Below are positions 1 to 8,291 of a stretch of 40,344 nucleotides of DNA, piece by piece. Location of the stretch: assembly GCA_023511835.1 (NCBI GenBank), contig JAIMAT010000013.1:1-40344 (forward strand), given 5' to 3'. Numbering within the stretch: position 1 is the stretch's first letter; every line of letters starts with the position of its first letter. Source of the stretch: Bacillota bacterium. GTDB lineage: Bacteria > Bacillota > Sulfobacillia > JAIMAT01. The position numbers and the translations under genes were made by a program. Below the pieces are notes generated by a model that was not told where the DNA came from, did no database searches, and was given only the letters and a program-made list of their open reading frames with translations.

Positions 1-31
1 CCGGCGCCGGGCACGGACGAGGCAAGCGGCA

Positions 32-61
32 GGCGGGCGCCCCCCGCGGGGGGCGCCCGCC
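32..61. repeat. Perfect 30-bp GC palindrome, possible terminator
   Basis: Positions 32-45 are exactly complementary to 48-61, and the two central bases also pair, so the whole stretch is a perfect palindrome of G and C only. It lies just upstream of the first ABC transporter gene. It could be the terminator stem of a gene left of the window, but no T-run follows on either strand, so an intrinsic terminator is only a guess. Confidence 0.4.
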
Positions 62-114
62 GCGCCTTCCGGGCCGGGGGACGGTGGTAGACTGGGGCGC
101 GTGAGGCGAGGCGG

Positions 115-1911
115 GTGGAGGTCTTTCGGCCGCTCTTCCCCTTCCTGCGGCGGGAGCGATGGCACTACCTGCTGGGCGTCCTGGCGCTGGTCGCCACCGA
201 CACGCTGGGGCTGGTGGAGCCGGCGCTGATCGGCCGGGCGACCGACGCCATCGTGGGACTACGGCGGGGCGCCTCGGCAGAGCGGGCTTCCGCCATGGCC
301 TCCATCCACCTGTACGTGGCGCTGATCGCGGGGCTGGCGGTGCTGGCGGCGCTCTTCCGCTTCGTCTGGCGGCAGCAGGTGCAGGGCGCCTCGCGAAGAC
401 TGGAGTACGCGCTGCGCGACCTGCTCTTCCGGCACTTCCAGCGGATGGGACCGCGCTTCTACGCGGAGCATCGGACGGGCGAGCTGATGGCCCTGGCCAC
501 CAACGACGTGCAGGCCGTCCGCTTCGCCTTCGGCAACGGCGTCGTCAACCTGGTCGACTCCGTCTACATCACCCTGGTCACCATCGTCTGGATGGCCGCC
601 TCCATCAGCTGGCGGCTGACCGTGGTCGGGCTGCTTCCTCTGCCGCTCATCGCGCTGACGGCCTGGCTCTTCCGGCACGTGACGCGGCAGCGCTTCGCCG
701 AGGTGCAGGAGAGCTTCGGCGAGCTCTCGGAGCTGGTGCAGGAGAGCGTGGCCGGCATCCGCGTGGTCAAGGGCTTCGTGCTGGAAGCGCGCCAGGCCGA
801 GGCCTTCCGGCGGCGCTCGGAGGAGCTGCGGCGGCGGAATCTGGTCATGGCCCGCGTCCAGGCCCTCTTCCAGCCGCTGGTCCAGGTGCTGAGCGCGCTG
901 GCCACGGTCATCGTCCTGGTCTACGGTGGCTTCCTGGCGGTGACAGGGCGGATCAGCCTGGGCGAGTTCGTGGCCTTCAATCTGTACCTGGGGGCTCTGG
1001 TCTGGCCCATGATGGCCATGGGCTGGGTGGTGGGCCTCATCCAGCGCGGGCAGGCCTCCATGGAACGGATCGGCCGCATCCTGGCCGTGCGGCCCGAGGT
1101 GGCCGACGAGCCACGGACGCGGCCGGTGACCGGCCTGAGCGGTGCGTTGGAGGTGCGCGGGCTCACCTTCCGCTACGGGCCCGAGCTGCCGCCGGCGCTG
1201 GAGGAGGTCAGCTTCCGCCTCGAGCCCGGGCAGGTGCTGGGCATCCTGGGGCGGACCGGAGCGGGCAAGTCGACGCTCTGCGACCTGCTCCTCCGGCTCC
1301 ACGAGGCGCCGCCGGGGCGGATCTTCTACGACGGCGTGCCGATGGAGGAGATCCCGCTGGAGACGCTCCGCCGCGAGGTGGCCTACGTGCCCCAGGAAGC
1401 CTTTCTCTTCGCCACCACGGTGCGCGAGAACATCGCCTTTCAGCCCGAACCGGTGAGCGACGCCGAGGTGGAGCGGGCGGCGCGGCTGGCCGGGATCCAC
1501 GAGGAGATCCTGGCGCTGCCCGAGGGCTATGCCAGCGTGGTGGGCGAGCGCGGCATCAGCCTCTCCGGAGGCCAGCGCCAGCGCGTGGCCATCGCTCGCG
1601 CGCTCGTTCGGCGGCCCCGCCTGCTCGTCCTCGACGACGCCCTCTCCGCGGTGGACGCGGAGACGGAAGCGCGCATCCTCCAAGGGCTGCGCGGCGCCCT
1701 GCGCGAGTCCACCACCGTCTTCGTCTCCCATCGCGCGGCGCCGCTGCGCGACGCCGACCAGATCCTGGTGCTGGAGCGCGGCCGGGTGGTGGAGCGCGGG
1801 CGGCACGCCGAGCTCCTGGCCCGGGGCGGCCTCTACGCACGCCTCTGGGAAGAGCAGCGGCTGGAGGCGGAGCTGGCCGCAGGCGCGGGAGGCGGGGAGG
1901 TGGCGCCGTGA
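115..1911 (+). CDS. ABC exporter half-transporter, degenerate-site subunit (YheI/BmrC-like)
   Basis: A 598-residue fused permease-ATPase of the type IV (multidrug/lipid exporter) family. An N-terminal six-helix membrane domain (about residues 15-320) is followed by a nucleotide-binding domain with Walker A GRTGAGKST at 379-387, signature LSGGQ at 483-487 and Walker B LLVLDD at 503-508. The residue after the Walker B aspartate is Asp508 where a catalytic Glu is expected. Family knowledge: this is the hallmark of the degenerate-site partner in heterodimeric exporters such as BmrC/BmrD or TM287/TM288. The GTG start is preceded by a GAGGCG-rich purine stretch. The stop codon overlaps the next start (GTGA), so the two subunits are probably translated together. 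The substrate (drug, lipid or peptide) cannot be told from sequence. Confidence 0.93.
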   Translation: MEVFRPLFPFLRRERWHYLLGVLALVATDTLGLVEPALIGRATDAIVGLRRGASAERASAMASIHLYVALIAGLAVLAALFRFVWRQQVQGASRRLEYALRDLLFRHFQRMGPRFYAEHRTGELMALATNDVQAVRFAFGNGVVNLVDSVYITLVTIVWMAASISWRLTVVGLLPLPLIALTAWLFRHVTRQRFAEVQESFGELSELVQESVAGIRVVKGFVLEARQAEAFRRRSEELRRRNLVMARVQALFQPLVQVLSALATVIVLVYGGFLAVTGRISLGEFVAFNLYLGALVWPMMAMGWVVGLIQRGQASMERIGRILAVRPEVADEPRTRPVTGLSGALEVRGLTFRYGPELPPALEEVSFRLEPGQVLGILGRTGAGKSTLCDLLLRLHEAPPGRIFYDGVPMEEIPLETLRREVAYVPQEAFLFATTVRENIAFQPEPVSDAEVERAARLAGIHEEILALPEGYASVVGERGISLSGGQRQRVAIARALVRRPRLLVLDDALSAVDAETEARILQGLRGALRESTTVFVSHRAAPLRDADQILVLERGRVVERGRHAELLARGGLYARLWEEQRLEAELAAGAGGGEVAP

Positions 1912-3815
1912 GCCGGCCGGGGCTCGAAGCGGAGCCGGCCGCCGAACGGCTCGACCCGCACGTGCTGGCACGGCTGCTCCGGCTGGCACGTCCGGAGTGG
2001 AGGGGCTTCGCGCTGGCTGCGCTGCTGGTGCTCGCCTCCACCGGCGCCAGCCTGGCCCGTCCCTACATCCTCAAGGTGGCCATCGACAGCTTCATCGTGC
2101 CCGCGGCGCGGGCCACCCTGGCTCGCTCGCCCGGGGCGGCGCGCCTGGTGGAGCAGGCGACGCACGCCATCCTGCTCCTCGGCCTCCTGCTGCTGGCCGT
2201 GGTCCTCGTCCAGTTCCTGGCCGGGTGGGCGCAGACGCTCCTCCTGGCCCGCTCTACGCAGGCGCTTCTGGCGGAGCTGCGCCAGCGGCTCTTCGCTCAC
2301 CTGCTGGGGATGGAGACGGCCTTCTTCGACCGGACGCCGGTGGGCCGGCTGGTGACGCGGCTGACCAACGACGTGGAAGCGCTCAGCCAGTTCTTCAGCC
2401 AGGCGCTGGTCTCCTCGCTCAACGACCTGGCGCTGGTGGCCGGGTCGGTGCTGGTGATGCTCCGCCTGGACGCGCGCCTGGCCGCGGTGGCGCTGGCCCT
2501 GACGCCGGCGGTGGCGGCCGCGACCGCGCTCTACCAGTCGCGGGCCCGGCGCGCCTACCGGGAGGTGCGGAGCCGCCTCTCGCGGGTGAACGCGGCCGTG
2601 GCCGAGAACGTGGACGGCATGCGCACCGTGCAGATCTTCCGCCGCGAGCGGGCGCAGCACGAAACCTTCGACCGGATCAACCGCGGCTACCTCGAGGCCA
2701 ACATGCGCCAGCTGCTGGTCTTCTCGGTCTACTTCCCGGCCATCAACCTGCTCGGCTCCTGGGCCACCGCCCTTCTGTTGGCGGTGGGGGCAGCCGCCGT
2801 GCTGCGCGGCCAGGTCGACTTCGGCGTCGTCTACGCCTTCATCAACTACGTGCAACAGCTCTTCCGGCCCATCCAGGACTTCGCGGAGAAGCTCGACCTG
2901 GTCCAGTCGGCCCAGGCCGGAGCGGAGCGCATCTTCGGCCTGCTGGACAGCCCGCCCGCCCTCCCGGAGCCGGGCGTGACGGGAGCGGCCGCCGTGCGGG
3001 CGGCGGGGGAGGGCCGGGCGCGGGTCGCGGGCGGCGCGGCGGACGGCCACGGCGGCGGCGAACCCGGGCGTCGCCGGGGCGGGCAGGGCGGCGCGGCCCT
3101 TCGCTTCGAGCACGTCTGGTTCGCCTATCGGCCGGAGCGGTGGGTGCTGCGCGACGTCGACTTCGAGGTGGAGCCGGGTCGCACCGTGGCCTTCGTCGGG
3201 CCCACCGGCGCCGGAAAGAGCTCCATCATGAGCCTGGTGACGCGCCTCTACGACGTGCAGGGCGGCCGCATCCTGCTGGACGGGAGCGACATCCGCTCGC
3301 TGGACGCGGCCGAGTTGCGGCGTCGCGTGGGCGTGGTCTGGCAGGAAGTCTTCCTCTTTGAAGGAAGCATCGCCGACAACATCCGCCTGGGCGACCCCTC
3401 CGTCCGCCCGGAGCGGGTGCGGGAGGTGGCGCGGGCCGTAGGGGCCGACCGCTTCATCGAGCGGTTGCCGCGCGGTTACGAGACACACCTGGCGCCGCGC
3501 GGCACGGGCCTCTCCGCCGGCGAGCGGCAGCTGATCGCCTTCGCCCGCGCCCTCTGCCTGGACCCGCCCCTGCTCATTCTGGACGAGGCCACGGCCAACG
3601 TGGACACGGAGACGGAGCGGCAGATGCAGCAGGCCATGGCCCGCCTGGCTCGGGGCCGGACGACGTTGCTGGTGGCCCACCGCCTCTCCACCGCGCGGCG
3701 GGCCGACCGCATCTTCGTCGTCCAGGCCGGGCGCATCCGCGAGGCGGGCCGCCACGAGGAGCTCCTCGCCCTGCGCGGGCTCTACTGGCGCCTGGCGCGG
3801 CTCCAGGCATTCTGA
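1908..3815 (+). CDS. ABC exporter half-transporter, catalytic partner (YheH/BmrD-like)
   Basis: A 635-residue fused permease-ATPase, the second half of the exporter begun at 115. The GTG start at 1908 overlaps the previous stop by four bases and gives the N-terminus MSRPGLEAEP. The membrane domain spans about residues 30-340. Walker A GPTGAGKSS is at 431-439, a variant signature LSAGERQ at 535-541, and Walker B LLILDE at 555-560 with the catalytic Glu560 intact. A non-canonical signature on the partner with the intact Glu is the usual pattern of heterodimers with one degenerate ATP site. Unusually, residues about 350-397 between the two domains are a Gly/Ala/Arg-rich low-complexity linker that most family members lack. 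Upstream reading frame is open back to 159, but that part overlaps the first gene and has no homology. Confidence 0.93.
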   Translation: MSRPGLEAEPAAERLDPHVLARLLRLARPEWRGFALAALLVLASTGASLARPYILKVAIDSFIVPAARATLARSPGAARLVEQATHAILLLGLLLLAVVLVQFLAGWAQTLLLARSTQALLAELRQRLFAHLLGMETAFFDRTPVGRLVTRLTNDVEALSQFFSQALVSSLNDLALVAGSVLVMLRLDARLAAVALALTPAVAAATALYQSRARRAYREVRSRLSRVNAAVAENVDGMRTVQIFRRERAQHETFDRINRGYLEANMRQLLVFSVYFPAINLLGSWATALLLAVGAAAVLRGQVDFGVVYAFINYVQQLFRPIQDFAEKLDLVQSAQAGAERIFGLLDSPPALPEPGVTGAAAVRAAGEGRARVAGGAADGHGGGEPGRRRGGQGGAALRFEHVWFAYRPERWVLRDVDFEVEPGRTVAFVGPTGAGKSSIMSLVTRLYDVQGGRILLDGSDIRSLDAAELRRRVGVVWQEVFLFEGSIADNIRLGDPSVRPERVREVARAVGADRFIERLPRGYETHLAPRGTGLSAGERQLIAFARALCLDPPLLILDEATANVDTETERQMQQAMARLARGRTTLLVAHRLSTARRADRIFVVQAGRIREAGRHEELLALRGLYWRLARLQAF

Positions 3816-3835
3816 GAGTGGCGTCCAACGGCCGC

Positions 3836-3860
3836 CCGGCCGCAGGCCGGCCGCGTCTTT
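3836..3860 (+). terminator. Possible terminator after the ABC exporter pair
   Basis: A 6-bp GC stem (CCGGCC, loop GCA, GGCCGG) at 3836-3850 is followed within ten bases by TCTTT. It lies between two convergent genes. The stem is short, so this is tentative. Confidence 0.35.
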
Positions 3861-3934
3861 CCGTCCCCGGCGGGGCGACCCGGAGCCGCGGGGTTCCTTC
3901 CAGGGTGTACGGTGGCCCGCGGGAGGGGCTTCGA

Positions 3935-4831
3935 CTAGGCATCGGATGCGCTCTCCTGCCCGTTCGCCCGGGTCGCGGCCAGCGCCCCCCATGTCTGGTC
4001 GCCCACCCTGCCGTCCACGGTCAGCTTCCGGGCAGCCTGGAAAGCCTTGACGGCTCCCAGGGTGCCCTCGCCGAAGATGCCGTCCACCGCCAGCCTGTAG
4101 TAGCCGCGGTCGGCGAGGAGCCGCTGCAGCACCTGGACCGCAAGCCCCGTATCGCCCGCGACGAGAAGGGGCAACCCTTTCCCTGCCACGCCCTCTGCCC
4201 CCCGGATCCATGCGCGGAGCTCGGCTTCGCTCCCGGCGAACTCGTCGAGGTCGACGCGAACGCGGACGCCCGGCACGCTACCGGCGTTCGACCATTGCCA
4301 GAACGTCCAGTCCGTCCATCCGGGGACGGCGCCGGGAGCCGGGGCCGACGTGTACTCCACCAGCCACAGCGGCCAGCGCGCGAGGCGCGGCGGCGCAAGC
4401 CGCTGAGTGATGAAGGCCGGCCCGCAGTAGACGGCGACGCGCACGCCGGGGAAGGCGCTCTCGGTGGCCTCGAGGAAGGCCACCGCCCACTCCGTCATGG
4501 CCGCGCGGTCGAGCGCTCCCGCCTCCAGGTCGACCGCCAGCATGTCGGGCGGCTCGCCCGCTTTCACGACCGAGGCGAAGTACGCCGCCTCCCGCTCCGC
4601 GTCGCCGGGCGTCGCGTCCGGCCGCGCGAAGTGGTAGGCGCCTGCGACGAGGCTGGCCGAGCGCGCTCCGGCCACGTTCCGCGCGTAGGCGGGGTCCGTA
4701 TAGCCGACGCCCTCGCTGGCCTTGAGGAAGGCGAAGCTGTAGCCCGCGGCACGGACGCTCGGCCAGTCGACCGTCCCCTGCCAGCTGGAGACGTCGACGC
4801 CCCGGGCGTGGGTGCGTTGGTGTGCCTGCAC
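3935..4831 (-). CDS. GH25 lysozyme with C-terminal peptidoglycan-binding domain
   Basis: A 298-residue protein that should cleave the beta-1,4 bond between N-acetylmuramic acid and N-acetylglucosamine. The GH25 domain fills residues 9-205: RGVDVSSWQG at 10-19 carries Asp13, AVDLEAG carries the Asp101-x-Glu103 catalytic pair, and YTDPAYARN and TFWQWS are further family motifs. A PG_binding_1 domain (about 221-285, with VDGIFGEGT and FQAARKL) follows. The GTG start at 4831 is chosen because GGAGG lies 8 bases upstream; a GTG at 4840 overlaps that site. No signal peptide or membrane segment precedes the catalytic domain from either start. This suggests release by lysis (endolysin-like or mother-cell lysis) or a non-Sec route. 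No phage genes surround it. Confidence 0.9.
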   Translation of the reverse strand: MQAHQRTHARGVDVSSWQGTVDWPSVRAAGYSFAFLKASEGVGYTDPAYARNVAGARSASLVAGAYHFARPDATPGDAEREAAYFASVVKAGEPPDMLAVDLEAGALDRAAMTEWAVAFLEATESAFPGVRVAVYCGPAFITQRLAPPRLARWPLWLVEYTSAPAPGAVPGWTDWTFWQWSNAGSVPGVRVRVDLDEFAGSEAELRAWIRGAEGVAGKGLPLLVAGDTGLAVQVLQRLLADRGYYRLAVDGIFGEGTLGAVKAFQAARKLTVDGRVGDQTWGALAATRANGQESASDA

Positions 4832-5175
4832 GAGGCTCACCTCCGGAGAAAGAAGCAGGGCCGTTGGGCCCCGGTCTCGCCGGCGGCCGGCGCTCTCCGC
4901 GGGCCCGGCGCCCCGGAGAGGGGGCCGCCATGGCTGAGGGGCGGGTGACCGCCCCCCGAACAGGCTATGCTTCCACCCGTCGGGGGTGCGGTGCCGGGTC
5001 GTTTGCTTCCCGCGCCGCGGGAGGCGTTGCGCCTTGAGGGGATGGGGCGGCACGGAGGGCCCCCTTCGAAACGGAGGAGCGGGGCGGGCCACCGCCCACC
5101 CCGCTCCCGGATGAGCGACCGGGCAGGCGGCCGGGCCGGCGCATGCCGCCGCCGACGCCCGGCCCCCCCAGGCCT
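4832..5175. other. Intergenic region upstream of the lysozyme, hairpin-rich
   Basis: 344 bases with no gene. Besides the terminator-like hairpin at 5076-5107 it contains a perfect 7-bp hairpin at 4938-4955 (GGGGCGG, loop GTGA, CCGCCCC) and a 7-bp stem pairing 4893-4899 with 4914-4920. Both would sit in the 5' leader of the leftward lysozyme transcript. I could not identify a convincing promoter for the lysozyme. Confidence 0.5.
5076..5107 (-). terminator. Probable terminator of the glycolate operon
   Basis: A 9-bp perfect stem (GGAGCGGGG at 5076-5084 with CCCCGCTCC at 5099-5107) has a further GGGC/GCCC inner stem. Read leftward it is followed by a short sequence with three consecutive T residues. 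It lies about 70 bases beyond the permease stop codon. Confidence 0.45.
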
Positions 5176-6843
5176 TCAGAGTTGCATGGCGCCCGGCGCC
5201 ACGTAGCGGAAGAAGAGGCCGATCAGGATCAGGTAGGCGAGGAGCACCAGCGTCCAGCCCATGTTGTGCCGAATCACCTCGCCCTCGTTGCGCACCAGCC
5301 GGCTGGTGGAGACGCCCACGCTGGCGGTCTGCGGGGCCACCGGCTTGCCGATCTCCGAGCCCACCGAGTTGAGCGAGGGCAGGAGCAGCGGCGGGAAGTG
5401 GAGGAGGCTCCCCGCCACCGTCTGGATCTGGCCGAACATGGCGTTGGTGGAGGTGTTGCTGCCCGAGAGGGCGACGCCCACCCAGCCCAGGATCGGCGCC
5501 AGCACCACGAAGGCCGGGCCCACGCGGGCGAAGCTGTAAGCCAGCGAGGCCGCCATGCCCGAGTAGTTGAAGACGTAGGCGAGGCCGAAGATGAAGAAGG
5601 CCACCAGGAGGGCGCCCCACATCTGGCGGAAGGTGCGGGCGAAGACCTGGCCGAGCTGGCGCGCCGAGGGTCGCAGGATGGCGGTGATGACGAGCCAGCT
5701 GGCGAGGATGGCGGTGCCGCCGTTGAGGGGCGTGAAGGAGAAGGCCGAGGCCACTTCCTTGTGCGTCACCGAGGAGAGGGCCGATGTGGAGAGCTTGAAG
5801 AGCGAGAAGGAGGGCAGGTGGGACCAGGGGCCGGTCCAGGCGACCACCACCACGATCAGCACGATATAAGGAAGCCAGGCCACCAGCGCCTCGCGCGCGC
5901 CCCGCGGCGAGGCCGGCGGGTCCGGCGGGTCGACCGCCACCGCACCCGCGCCTGCGGGCGCGGCGCCCGCCACCACGGTCACCGGCCGGCCCCCGGCGCC
6001 GATGGGGAGGCCGCCGAAGCCGCGCACCACGCGCGGCCGCCAGAGGCGCAGAAAGGCGTAGAGGACCCAGAAGGAGACCAGCGAGCCGGTCAGGTCGGGC
6101 AGGAAGGGACCTACCCACTGCGAGACGGGGTACTGGCCGGCGATGTAGGAGAGCGAGGCGACCACCGCCAGCGGCCAGGCCTCGCGTAGACCCTGGCGCC
6201 CGCTGACCAGGTAGATGAGGATCCAGGGCGGCAGCAGCGCCAGGATGGCGACCAGCTTCCCCACCGAGGCGGAGAGGATGAAGGGGTCGATCTGCGTCAC
6301 CGCGCCCAGGGCCAGGATCGGGGCGCCCAGGGCGCCGTAGGAGACGGGCGCGTTGTTGGCCAGGGCGGCCACGCGGATGGCCTCCAGGTCGCTGATGCCG
6401 ATGCCCACCAGGATGGGCGCCACCACGGACCACGGGTAGCCGAAGCCCACCAGCCCCTCCAGCAGCGCCCCGAAGGACCAGGCCAGGAGGATGGTCTGCA
6501 CCCGGATGTCGGCCGTCGCCTCGGCCAGGATCCAGTTCTTGAACCGGTCGAAGGTGCCCGTCAGCACCAGCGTGTTGAAGATGACCAGCCCCCAGAAGGT
6601 GATCCAGTCGATCACCCAGGTGCCCTGCAGGGCGCCGTAGAGGTAGGCGGAGAGCGTTCCGCCCAGCGGTGCGCGCCAGACCAGGACGGCCAGGACGATG
6701 GTGACCAGGCTGCCGATCAGCGTCGCCAGCCAGGCGGTCACGCGCAGGACGGCCAGGAGAAAGAGAAGCGCCGCCAGCGGCACGAGCGCCGCGACGACGG
6801 TCAGACCCAGGCTGCCGGTGGGATTGAGGATCTGCGCGAACAC
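5176..6843 (-). CDS. Lactate/glycolate permease (LldP/GlcA family)
   Basis: A 555-residue integral membrane protein of the L-lactate permease family, with about a dozen or more hydrophobic segments and the family's usual length. Recognisable stretches include LLEGLVGFGYPWSVVAPIL and ALSGSNTSTNAMFGQIQ, which match conserved LldP/GlcA core regions. The GTG start at 6843 is preceded by a GGGGGTG purine run; the frame stays open far upstream but that part overlaps glcD. It is the last gene of the leftward operon, 20 bases beyond the glcD stop. Family members are proton symporters for lactate and glycolate. Given its three glycolate oxidase partners, glycolate import is likely, but the lutABC genes nearby make lactate equally reasonable. 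The two substrates cannot be separated by sequence. Confidence 0.92.
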   Translation of the reverse strand: MFAQILNPTGSLGLTVVAALVPLAALLFLLAVLRVTAWLATLIGSLVTIVLAVLVWRAPLGGTLSAYLYGALQGTWVIDWITFWGLVIFNTLVLTGTFDRFKNWILAEATADIRVQTILLAWSFGALLEGLVGFGYPWSVVAPILVGIGISDLEAIRVAALANNAPVSYGALGAPILALGAVTQIDPFILSASVGKLVAILALLPPWILIYLVSGRQGLREAWPLAVVASLSYIAGQYPVSQWVGPFLPDLTGSLVSFWVLYAFLRLWRPRVVRGFGGLPIGAGGRPVTVVAGAAPAGAGAVAVDPPDPPASPRGAREALVAWLPYIVLIVVVVAWTGPWSHLPSFSLFKLSTSALSSVTHKEVASAFSFTPLNGGTAILASWLVITAILRPSARQLGQVFARTFRQMWGALLVAFFIFGLAYVFNYSGMAASLAYSFARVGPAFVVLAPILGWVGVALSGSNTSTNAMFGQIQTVAGSLLHFPPLLLPSLNSVGSEIGKPVAPQTASVGVSTSRLVRNEGEVIRHNMGWTLVLLAYLILIGLFFRYVAPGAMQL

Positions 6844-6863
6844 CCGTGCACCCCCTTTGACCG

Positions 6864-8291
6864 CTAGACGGGAAGCACCTTCCCGGGATTGGCCAGGCCT
6901 TTGGGATCCCAGACCTGTCTCAGCTCCGCCTGGAAGCGGAGCTCCTCCTCGCTGTACATCCACCGCATCTCTTCGCGCTTCTCGATGCCCACGCCGTGCT
7001 CGCCGGTGATCGACCCCCCTTCCTCCACGCAGGCGCGCAGGATCTCCGAGCCGGCGCGGACGGCACGTTCGCGCTGGCCGGGCAGGCGGTCGTCGAAGAG
7101 GATCAGGGGGTGGAGGTTTCCGTCGCCGGCATGGAAGACGTTGGCGATCCGCAGGCCGAACTCGCGTCCGATGGCCTCCACGCGCCCGAGCACGCGGGGC
7201 AGCCGGCTGCGCGGGATGACGCCGTCCTGGACGTAGTAGCTGGGCGAGAGGTGGCCCATGGCGCCGAAGGCGGTCTTCCGGTTCTGCCACCAGAGGTTCC
7301 GCTCCTCCGGGGAGGCGGCGATGCGCACGTCCTGCACGCCGTTGCGGCGGCAGATGGAGGCGATCTGCTCGGCCTGTTCGTCCAGGCCCGCTTCGAGGCC
7401 GTCCACCTCGATGAGCAGGACGGCGCCGGTCCCGGCGGGATAGCCGACGCGGTAGGGCCCCCGCTCGACGCCGTCCATGGCCAGGCGGTCCATCATCTCC
7501 ATGGCCGCCGGCAGGATGCCGGCCGCGATGACGTCCGAGACGGTCTGGCTGGCCTCGTCGGGCGAGGCGAAGAGGGCCAGCACCGTCCGCACCGCCGGAG
7601 GGCGGCGGACCAGCCGGACCACCGCCTCGGTGGCCAGGCCCAGCGTCCCCTCCGATCCGACGAAGAAGGCGGTCAGGTCGTAGCCCGGCAGGTCGGGGGC
7701 GGCACCGCCCAGGCGGAGCCGTTCGCCGCGCGCCGTCACCACCTCCAGGCCGAGGACGTGGTTGGTCGTCACCCCGTACTTGAGGCAGTGGCTGCCGCCG
7801 GAGTTCTCCGCCACGTTGCCGCCGATGCTGCAGGCCACCTGGCTGGATGGGTCGGGCGCGTAGAAGAAGCCGTAGGGGGCGACCGCCTCGCTGAGCGCCA
7901 AGTTGGTCACGCCCGGCTCCACCCAGGCGCGCTCGCTCTCGGGGTCGACGCGGACCAGCCGGCGCAGGCGGACCAGGTCGACCACCACGCCGCCCCGCTC
8001 GGCCACCGCGCCGCCGGAGAGGCCGGTGCCGGAGCCGCGGGGCAGCCAGGGGACGCCGTGCCGCTCCAGGAGCCGGACGACACGCTCCGCCTCTTCGCGG
8101 TCGTGGGGAAGCACCACCGCCTGGGGACGGGCGCTGAAAACGGTGTTGCCATCGCACTCGTAGGCCAGGAGCCGGCGGGTGCCGGCGAGGACCGAGTCGG
8201 CGCCCACGATGGCGGCCAGGCCCGCCACCACCTCGGCGGGCAGGCCGGGCGGGAGGTCGGCGCACGGGGCCGCGCTATCCGGAGCGGCCAT
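6864..8291 (-). CDS. glcD: Glycolate oxidase FAD subunit GlcD
   Basis: A 475-residue FAD-linked oxidase of the GlcD/D-lactate dehydrogenase family, expected to oxidise glycolate to glyoxylate (or D-lactate to pyruvate). The FAD-binding PCMH domain contains PRGSGTGLSGG at 84-94 and GGNVAENSGG. The C-terminal substrate domain ends with the family motif ITGEHGVGIEKR. The ATG at 8291 has GAGGAGGTGAG just upstream. Its first 17 bases overlap the end of glcF, indicating translational coupling. With GlcE and GlcF it should form a membrane-associated flavin/iron-sulfur complex that passes electrons to quinone. Substrate preference is inferred from the three-subunit context and from the divergent malate synthase. 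Confidence 0.93.
   Translation of the reverse strand: MAAPDSAAPCADLPPGLPAEVVAGLAAIVGADSVLAGTRRLLAYECDGNTVFSARPQAVVLPHDREEAERVVRLLERHGVPWLPRGSGTGLSGGAVAERGGVVVDLVRLRRLVRVDPESERAWVEPGVTNLALSEAVAPYGFFYAPDPSSQVACSIGGNVAENSGGSHCLKYGVTTNHVLGLEVVTARGERLRLGGAAPDLPGYDLTAFFVGSEGTLGLATEAVVRLVRRPPAVRTVLALFASPDEASQTVSDVIAAGILPAAMEMMDRLAMDGVERGPYRVGYPAGTGAVLLIEVDGLEAGLDEQAEQIASICRRNGVQDVRIAASPEERNLWWQNRKTAFGAMGHLSPSYYVQDGVIPRSRLPRVLGRVEAIGREFGLRIANVFHAGDGNLHPLILFDDRLPGQRERAVRAGSEILRACVEEGGSITGEHGVGIEKREEMRWMYSEEELRFQAELRQVWDPKGLANPGKVLPV

Noticed and set aside
1833-4211. A long open frame on the - strand opposite the second ABC subunit and part of the lysozyme region
   Set aside because: No recognisable domain, and it overlaps two genes with intact motifs; best explained as an antisense shadow of GC-rich coding.
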